Shown: positions 6,468 to 10,436 of the stretch, one piece after another | Layout: every line of letters begins with the position of its first letter | Numbering within the stretch: position 1 is the first letter of the stretch | Source: Kangiellaceae bacterium | GTDB lineage: Bacteria; Pseudomonadota; Gammaproteobacteria; Enterobacterales; Kangiellaceae | NCBI GenBank assembly: GCA_030148365.1 | Contig: JASBTO010000105.1 | Span: forward strand, 1-10,436 | Reading direction: 5' to 3' | Length of the DNA stretch: 10,436 bases | Program-made: the position numbers and the translations under genes | Notes under the pieces: generated by a model | What the model was told of the DNA's origin: nothing | The model's database searches: none | What the model saw: the letters and a program-made list of their open reading frames with translations, nothing else

Positions 6468-8030
6468 TCAGGCCTTGAGATCGGGACCGGCCGCAACGAT
6501 ACGCTCGCTGACGTCAAACTTGCGGAAGTTTTCAATGAAGCTCTCGGAGAGTTCCCGGGCCGCGGCATCGTAGGCTGCCTTGTCAGACCAGGTATCTCGC
6601 GGATTGAGCAGGGTGGAGTCGACACCGTCGACTTCAACCGGCACTTCCAGGTTGAGGAAGGGCAGAGTCCGGGTTTCGGTGTTGGCCAATTGTCCTGACT
6701 GGATGGCGGCAATAATGCCGCGGGTGGTCGGGATGTCGAAGCGCTTGCCACCTTCGCCATAGGCGCCACCGGTCCAGCCGGTGTTGACCAGATAGACTTT
6801 CGCGCCGGACAATTCGATACGCTTGATCAGCAACTCGGCATAGACGCCGGCCGGGCGCGGAAAGAAAGGCGCGCCGAAGCAGGTGGAGAAAGTCGACTCA
6901 ATGGCCGCGCTGGAGCCGATTTCAGTCGAACCGACCTTGGCGGTGTAGCCCGACAGGAAGTGGTAGGCGGCCGCTTCCTTGCTCAGGATAGAGACAGGCG
7001 GCAGCACGCCGGTCAGATCGCAGGTCAGGAAGATAACGCAGTTGGGTTCGCCGGCGCGGTTTTCATCAACCCGCAGTTCGATGTGCTCGCGGGGATAGGC
7101 GGCCCGGCTGTTCTGGGTCAGGGTGGTGTTCTTGTAGTCGGGAGTGCCGTCATCGTCGAGGACCACGTTCTCGATAATGGCGCCCTTGCGGATGGCATCC
7201 CAGATAACCGGCTCGTTTTTCTTGCTCAGATCAATGCACTTGGCGTAGCAACCACCTTCGATATTGAATACCGTACCGTCGCCCCAGCCATGCTCGTCGT
7301 CGCCAATCAGGTATCGGGAAGGATCCGCGGAGAGGGTGGTCTTGCCGGTGCCGGACAATCCGAAGAACAGGGAGACATTGCCGTCCTTGTCGGTGTTGGC
7401 GGCGCAGTGCATGGGCAGCACGTCTTCGGCGGGCAGCAGGAAGTTCTGCACCGAGAACATGGCTTTTTTCATTTCGCCCGCATAGCGCATGCCGGCAATC
7501 AGGATTTTGCGGGCCGCGAAATTGATGATGACGGTGCCGTCACTGTTGGTGCCGTCCCGTTCCGGAACGCACTCGAAGTGGGCAGCGTTGAGGACTTCCC
7601 ATTCGGGCTTGCCGGACGGATTGTACTGGTCCGGACGGACGAACAGATTACGGGCAAACAGGTTTTGCCAGGCAGTCTCGGTAGTGACGCGGGTCGGCAG
7701 GTAATGGTCGGGATCGGCGCCGACGTGAAGATGGGAAATCACCGCTTTGCCGGTCTCGGACAGATAGGCTTCAACCCGGGTCCAGAGCGCGTCAAATTTG
7801 TCCGCATCAAAAGGGCGATTGACATTGCCCCAGTCAATCTCGTTCTGGGTGGTCGGTTCCTTGACGATAAAACGGTCTTTCGGAGAGCGTCCGGTACGCA
7901 CACCGGTGGTCACGGAAAAGGCGCCATTGCTGGCGAGGCGGCCCTCATCCCGTTGTAGTGCCAGTTCAATCAGTTGCTGGCTGTCAAGATCAATATACTG
8001 GCTGGAAAGCGGCGTATTCGCAGACATCAT
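6468..8030 (-). CDS. pckA: Phosphoenolpyruvate carboxykinase (ATP)
   Basis: PckA converts oxaloacetate and ATP to PEP, CO2 and ADP, the first committed step of gluconeogenesis from TCA intermediates, in the cytoplasm. The 520-residue length is normal for the ATP-dependent family. Landmarks are RTGRSPKDRF (45-54, substrate-binding Arg48), YAGEMKKAMF (183-192, metal and substrate Lys), MHCAAN (His208), the kinase-1a P-loop GLSGTGKTTL (224-233), and kinase-2 LIGDDEHGW with metal-binding Asp244. All are intact, so the enzyme should work. Two ATG codons are adjacent at the start; the first has AAGGG nine bases upstream, so I keep it. The gene is monocistronic, bounded by the shared terminator and by its own promoter with inverted repeats. 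Growth on organic acids or amino acids would need it. Confidence 0.98.
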   Translation of the reverse strand: MMSANTPLSSQYIDLDSQQLIELALQRDEGRLASNGAFSVTTGVRTGRSPKDRFIVKEPTTQNEIDWGNVNRPFDADKFDALWTRVEAYLSETGKAVISHLHVGADPDHYLPTRVTTETAWQNLFARNLFVRPDQYNPSGKPEWEVLNAAHFECVPERDGTNSDGTVIINFAARKILIAGMRYAGEMKKAMFSVQNFLLPAEDVLPMHCAANTDKDGNVSLFFGLSGTGKTTLSADPSRYLIGDDEHGWGDGTVFNIEGGCYAKCIDLSKKNEPVIWDAIRKGAIIENVVLDDDGTPDYKNTTLTQNSRAAYPREHIELRVDENRAGEPNCVIFLTCDLTGVLPPVSILSKEAAAYHFLSGYTAKVGSTEIGSSAAIESTFSTCFGAPFFPRPAGVYAELLIKRIELSGAKVYLVNTGWTGGAYGEGGKRFDIPTTRGIIAAIQSGQLANTETRTLPFLNLEVPVEVDGVDSTLLNPRDTWSDKAAYDAAARELSESFIENFRKFDVSERIVAAGPDLKA

Positions 8031-8068
8031 ACCCGGGTACCCTTGTTGATGAGATTGGCAATTCGAAG

Positions 8069-8087
8069 CTGGTCAAAATTTGACCAG
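8069..8087. promoter_or_regulatory. Perfect 9+1+9 palindrome, candidate repressor operator in the pckA leader
   Basis: CTGGTCAAAATTTGACCAG has 9-bp arms around one central base. It starts 38 bp upstream of the pckA ATG and lies just downstream of the predicted start of transcription. The size and symmetry fit a dimeric helix-turn-helix repressor (GntR or TetR type). The TGGTC/GACCA half-sites recall GntR-family FadR sites, but the spacing differs, so I do not name a regulator. Confidence 0.55.
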
Positions 8088-8088
8088 A

Positions 8089-8103
8089 GCGCAAAAATTG
8101 CGC
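8089..8103. repeat. Second inverted repeat at the pckA start region
   Basis: GCGCAA and TTGCGC form 6-bp arms around AAA, immediately beside the larger palindrome and overlapping the predicted transcription start of pckA. It may be a second operator or the base of a leader hairpin. Short enough that chance is possible. Confidence 0.4.
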
Positions 8104-8106
8104 GCT

Positions 8107-8115
8107 ATTATCTCA
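8107..8115 (-). promoter_or_regulatory. Extended -10 promoter of pckA
   Basis: On the minus strand TGAGATAAT matches the extended -10 pattern TGnTATAAT with one mismatch. The hexamer 17 bp upstream (TCGCTT) is a poor -35, which an extended -10 can offset. A start about seven bases downstream would give a leader of roughly 70 nt that contains both inverted repeats. Confidence 0.45.
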
Positions 8116-8337
8116 GAATTGAACAGGCGAAGCGAGACCAAAGTTTCGTGGCGTCGTGAGCCGTTTGGCAGTTCGGGCGTGAATCGGTGGCCAGGGTTTC
8201 CGACCGCAGGACATGACCGGATACCTGTTGCCGGCCCGGGTAATATTGCATATGTAGCCAACCGTAAACTCTGCTAATTTTGGATCAGGAGCAGGCGCAC
8301 AGGGCCTGTCGGTGGCTTAACACAGGTGAACCCAATC
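8116..8337. other. Remainder of the 307-bp divergent gap between pckA and the lipoprotein gene
   Basis: The full gap is 8031-8337. Outside the pckA control elements, this part has no convincing gene: the short frames crossing it lack ribosome sites and recognisable content. It must hold the lipoprotein promoter, but I found no good -35/-10 pair; AT-rich stretches at 8240-8285 are the likeliest place. A ribosome site AGGTGA at 8324-8329 ends the region. Confidence 0.5.
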
Positions 8338-8760
8338 ATGACCCGAATTTTTCTGAAGCTTTTCGCAGGAATTATCGCGACGACAACCTTGATGGCTTGC
8401 GCAGGCCAGTCACCCCTCGTATCTCCGCATGAACCCCACGGTATCGTGGCCTCCACGGTACCGGCACCCGCCCGGGATCAGTACGCGGTGAGAATTCTGG
8501 AGGTGGACGGCAGACCGGTGCCGGATCGACCGAGTTCGGTATGGCTCCGACCTGGAATGCGCACCCTGACCCTGGTCGCATTTCTCGGTGGCGGTCGGCC
8601 CATTGTGGAAACCGTCAATCCCGGCCACAAGAAACCCAATAACAAGCTGGAAATCAATGTTCAGGAAGGGCGCCGCTATCTGATCGCCGCGGAACTGAAG
8701 ACCAATGATCCGGACGATATCGAACTGAAAGTTATCGAAGACACTCCAATCGGCCGGTAA
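8338..8760 (+). CDS. Small lipoprotein of unknown function
   Basis: A 140-residue protein with a lipoprotein signal peptide: MTRIFLKLFAGIIATTT followed by the lipobox Leu18-Met-Ala-Cys21, so Cys21 should be lipidated. The residue after it is Ala, not Asp, consistent with sorting to the outer membrane. The mature part (about 50-140) looks like a beta-sandwich with the pattern RILEVDGRPV, then LRPGMRTLTLVAF, then VQEGRRYLIAAEL, which recalls PEGA-like or carbohydrate-side beta domains but matches no family I can name. ATG at 8338 is preferred over GTG at 8326, because AGGTGA lies eight bases before the ATG while the GTG has no ribosome site. It is monocistronic and ends 21 bp from the convergent aldehyde dehydrogenase gene. 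Confidence 0.82.
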   Translation: MTRIFLKLFAGIIATTTLMACAGQSPLVSPHEPHGIVASTVPAPARDQYAVRILEVDGRPVPDRPSSVWLRPGMRTLTLVAFLGGGRPIVETVNPGHKKPNNKLEINVQEGRRYLIAAELKTNDPDDIELKVIEDTPIGR

Positions 8761-8781
8761 ACCGGCGCCGGTGGCTATCCG

Positions 8782-10215
8782 TCAGGCTTGTGGCCGGCGG
8801 ATGGCCAGCAGCCGGATCTCCGTCATATCCTCAATGGCAAAGCGCAAGCCTTCCCGTCCCAGACCACTGTCCTTGATGCCGCCGTAAGGCATATGATCAA
8901 CCCGCCAGGAGGGCACGTCATTGATGATGACACCGCCCACCCGGAGGCATTCAAAAGCGCGTTGTATCCGGTCGATGTCCCGGGTAAACACGCCGGCCTG
9001 CAGGCCGTACCGGCTCTGGTTGACCCGCGCGAGGGCGGTGTCGAATTCGCTGAAGGATTCCAGAATGGCCACGGGACCAAAGGCTTCCTGGCAGCTGAGC
9101 GGCACGTCATCGGGGACATTTTCCAGAAGGGTGGCCGGGATCATGGTGCCGTCGCGCTTGCCGCCGCAAAGGAGTGTCGCGCCCTTGTCCTGTGCCTCCC
9201 GGATCCAGTCTTCGATGCGCCCGGCTTCATCCTCGCTGATAATCGGGCCGATAAAGGTGTCATCGTCAGACGGATCGCCGGTTTTCAGGTCCCGGGCGGC
9301 TGTTACCAGCCGGTCCCGGAAATCGTCATACAGGGACTCGTGGACAATAAGGCGCTGGACGCTGATGCAGCTCTGTCCTGACTGGTAGAAGGCGCCCGTG
9401 ATCACCCGCTCGACGGCATCTTCCAAATCGGTACCCTCGTCAATGATACATGCGGCGTTGCCGCCCAGTTCCAGCACCACTTTTTTCTTGCCGGCATTCT
9501 TTTTGAGCTTCCAGCCGACATCCGGCGAGCCGGTGAAACTCAGCAACTTGAGGCGCGGGTCCTCGCTGAACAGACCGGCGCCGTCGCGGTGGCAGGGCAG
9601 GATCGAAAACGCGCCTTCGGGAAGATCGGCGTCCGCCAGTACCTCGCCGATAATCAGTGCGCCAAGGGGCGTCAGGCTGGCCGGTTTCAGAATGAAAGGG
9701 CAGCTGGCGGCGATGGCCGGGGCAATCTTGTGAGCGGCAAGGTTGAGGGGGAAGTTGAACGGACTGATAAAGGAGCAGGGGCCGATCGGGAAGCGCCGCC
9801 ACAGACCCGTGTAGTTTTCCACCCGCTCGCTGATGTCCATGGGCAGGACTTCGCCGTAGATGCGCACCGCTTCCTGGGCGGCGATACGGAAAGTATCTAT
9901 CAGTCGCGTGACTTCGCCCCTGGCGTCCTTGATGGGCTTGCCGGCCTCAATGCACAGGGTGTCTGCCAAATCGTCTTGTCGATCCCGGAATCTCGATACA
10001 CAGTGCTCGAGGATTTCCGCCCGCTTCCAGGCCGGTAGCGCTGCCATCGGACCCTCGGCCGCGACGGCTTTGGCAATGGCCCTGTCGATGGCGTCGACAT
10101 CAGCCATGGCAACCCGGGTAACCGTCTTGCCCGTATATTTGTGGGTAACCTCAAGATCCTGATTGGCGAAAACAGCCTGGTTGGCAAGATAGTACGGATA
10201 CGCGTCCTTGAGCAT
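8782..10215 (-). CDS. NAD(P)-dependent aldehyde dehydrogenase
   Basis: A 477-residue member of the aldehyde dehydrogenase superfamily, oxidising an aldehyde to the acid in the cytoplasm. Active-site parts are complete: Asn154 in SPFNFPLN, cofactor-binding Lys177 in ILKPAS, FTGS (227-230), general base Glu249 in LELGGN, nucleophile Cys283 in GQSCISVQR, and the EAFGP motif near 377. The GQSCISVQR form resembles the lactaldehyde, phosphonoacetaldehyde and related group rather than betaine aldehyde dehydrogenases, but substrate cannot be assigned. The frame stays open upstream to 10374, yet I place the start at 10215: MLKDAYPYYLAN begins a normal family N-terminus, AGGA sits seven bases upstream, and a promoter lies just before it, whereas the extension would run into the neighbouring gene. 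Confidence 0.93.
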   Translation of the reverse strand: MLKDAYPYYLANQAVFANQDLEVTHKYTGKTVTRVAMADVDAIDRAIAKAVAAEGPMAALPAWKRAEILEHCVSRFRDRQDDLADTLCIEAGKPIKDARGEVTRLIDTFRIAAQEAVRIYGEVLPMDISERVENYTGLWRRFPIGPCSFISPFNFPLNLAAHKIAPAIAASCPFILKPASLTPLGALIIGEVLADADLPEGAFSILPCHRDGAGLFSEDPRLKLLSFTGSPDVGWKLKKNAGKKKVVLELGGNAACIIDEGTDLEDAVERVITGAFYQSGQSCISVQRLIVHESLYDDFRDRLVTAARDLKTGDPSDDDTFIGPIISEDEAGRIEDWIREAQDKGATLLCGGKRDGTMIPATLLENVPDDVPLSCQEAFGPVAILESFSEFDTALARVNQSRYGLQAGVFTRDIDRIQRAFECLRVGGVIINDVPSWRVDHMPYGGIKDSGLGREGLRFAIEDMTEIRLLAIRRPQA

Positions 10216-10249
10216 GGCCTTGTCCTGGTCCGGGCGGGGCAGACGTGAA

Positions 10250-10277
10250 ATTGTAGCACGGGGTCGAAGGCTGTCGA
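10250..10277 (-). promoter_or_regulatory. Sigma70-type promoter of the aldehyde dehydrogenase gene
   Basis: On the minus strand, TCGACA (-35, 10272-10277) and TACAAT (-10, 10250-10255) are separated by 16 bp; each matches consensus at five of six positions. A start near 10243 would give a leader of about 28 nt before the ATG. The -35 overlaps one arm of the adjacent inverted repeat. Confidence 0.6.
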
Positions 10278-10282
10278 CCCCG
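10259..10282. terminator. 9-bp GC-rich hairpin after the polyprenyl synthase gene; terminator or operator
   Basis: CGGGGTCGA (10259-10267) and TCGACCCCG (10274-10282) are perfect arms around a six-base loop, starting 9 bp past the upstream stop codon. In the minus-strand transcript it forms a strong hairpin but no U run follows, so it is a weak or partial intrinsic terminator. It also spans the spacer and -35 of the aldehyde dehydrogenase promoter, so it may instead be a protein-binding site. Confidence 0.5.
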
Positions 10283-10291
10283 CAGGCGTGG

Positions 10292-10436
10292 TCAGGAGAG
10301 TCGTTGCAGGGACGAGGTTGCGACAGCCTGCAGGGCGTCCCGGTATACGGATGCCGGCAAGGCTTTGAGGGCATTGAGGGCGTTGTCGATCTCCAGGCGG
10401 GCGGCCTCCCGGGTCGCGGTCAGGGCACCGGTACTG
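10292..10436 (-). CDS. C-terminal end of a polyprenyl diphosphate synthase (IspB-like), truncated by window edge
   Basis: Only the last 48 or so codons are inside the window. They read as two helices with the pattern TGALTATREAARLEIDNAL, then LKALPASVYRDALQAVA, ending SLQRLS. This fits the closing segment of trans-polyprenyl synthases, where TG-x2-x-TR, E-x3-A, LP-x-S/T, and R-x-AL recur; E. coli octaprenyl diphosphate synthase ends in a very similar way. Such enzymes build the side chain of ubiquinone by condensing IPP units. The aspartate-rich motifs that would prove the function are outside the window, so a farnesyl or geranylgeranyl synthase is also possible. Same strand as the aldehyde dehydrogenase but 76 bp away and with a separate promoter between them. 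Confidence 0.7.
   Translation of the reverse strand, partial: STGALTATREAARLEIDNALNALKALPASVYRDALQAVATSSLQRLS

Noticed and set aside
6447..6478. 8-bp inverted repeat TCAAGGCC/GGCCTTGA spanning the pckA stop
   Set aside because: Long spacer, partly coding, and the strong terminator just beyond explains termination.
6960..7958. 332-codon plus-strand frame opposite pckA
   Set aside because: Antisense shadow of an unmistakable PEP carboxykinase gene.
8073..8277. Short open frames of about 60 codons on both strands in the pckA/lipoprotein gap
   Set aside because: No ribosome sites, no recognisable content, and they run through the predicted pckA control elements.
8753..8772. GC palindromes between the lipoprotein and aldehyde dehydrogenase genes (ACCGGCGCCGGT and overlapping arms)
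   Set aside because: No T run on either side and the arms overlap or have a two-base loop, so I do not call a terminator.
10216..10374. 53-residue N-terminal extension of the aldehyde dehydrogenase
   Set aside because: It would cover the promoter and hairpin and overlap the end of the polyprenyl synthase gene; its sequence is unlike dehydrogenase N-termini, and a ribosome site precedes the ATG at 10215.

Overview
The window is GC-rich, densely packed bacterial chromosome, most likely from a gammaproteobacterium. The evidence is a clear Hda (DnaA-inactivating AAA+ protein, typical of this class and some betaproteobacteria), an ATP-dependent PEP carboxykinase, a PlpD-type outer-membrane patatin, and an IspB-like polyprenyl diphosphate synthase tail. 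The order cannot be fixed from the sequence. There are nine protein genes, two of them cut by the window edges. I see no rRNA, tRNA, insertion sequence, integrase or CRISPR array.

Layout. (1) 2-523 (+): 3' part of hda. (2) 554-3575 (-): a three-gene convergent cluster, read as an unknown 125-residue protein, then a patatin/POTRA/beta-barrel protein (type Vd autotransporter, start overlaps the previous stop as ATGA), then a small AhpD-like protein with an intact redox motif. (3) 3766-6397 (+), divergent from that cluster: a 582-residue protein joining an uninterrupted 42-unit pentapeptide-repeat helix to a C-terminal class III nucleotide cyclase domain, overlapped by 17 bp by a gene for an exported TolB-like beta-propeller protein. 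(4) 6411-6436: a strong two-way terminator serving this pair and pckA. (5) 6468-8030 (-): pckA, with an extended -10 promoter and two inverted repeats in its leader. (6) 8338-8760 (+): a small lipoprotein of unknown function. (7) 8782-10215 (-): an aldehyde dehydrogenase with a good sigma70-like promoter. (8) 10292-10436 (-): C-terminal end of a polyprenyl diphosphate synthase.

How the genes relate. Most neighbours look like independent housekeeping units: replication control (hda), gluconeogenesis (pckA), isoprenoid chain synthesis and aldehyde oxidation. Two groups look functionally linked by overlap or close spacing. The cluster at 554-3575 could combine lipid hydrolysis at the cell surface with a peroxide-handling enzyme. 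The pair at 3766-6397 links a cytoplasmic pentapeptide/cyclase protein to a periplasmic beta-propeller. The cyclase is the most unusual gene: it keeps the metal-binding Asp pair and the transition-state Asn/Arg, but has Asn where adenylate cyclases normally have the nucleotide-selecting Lys.
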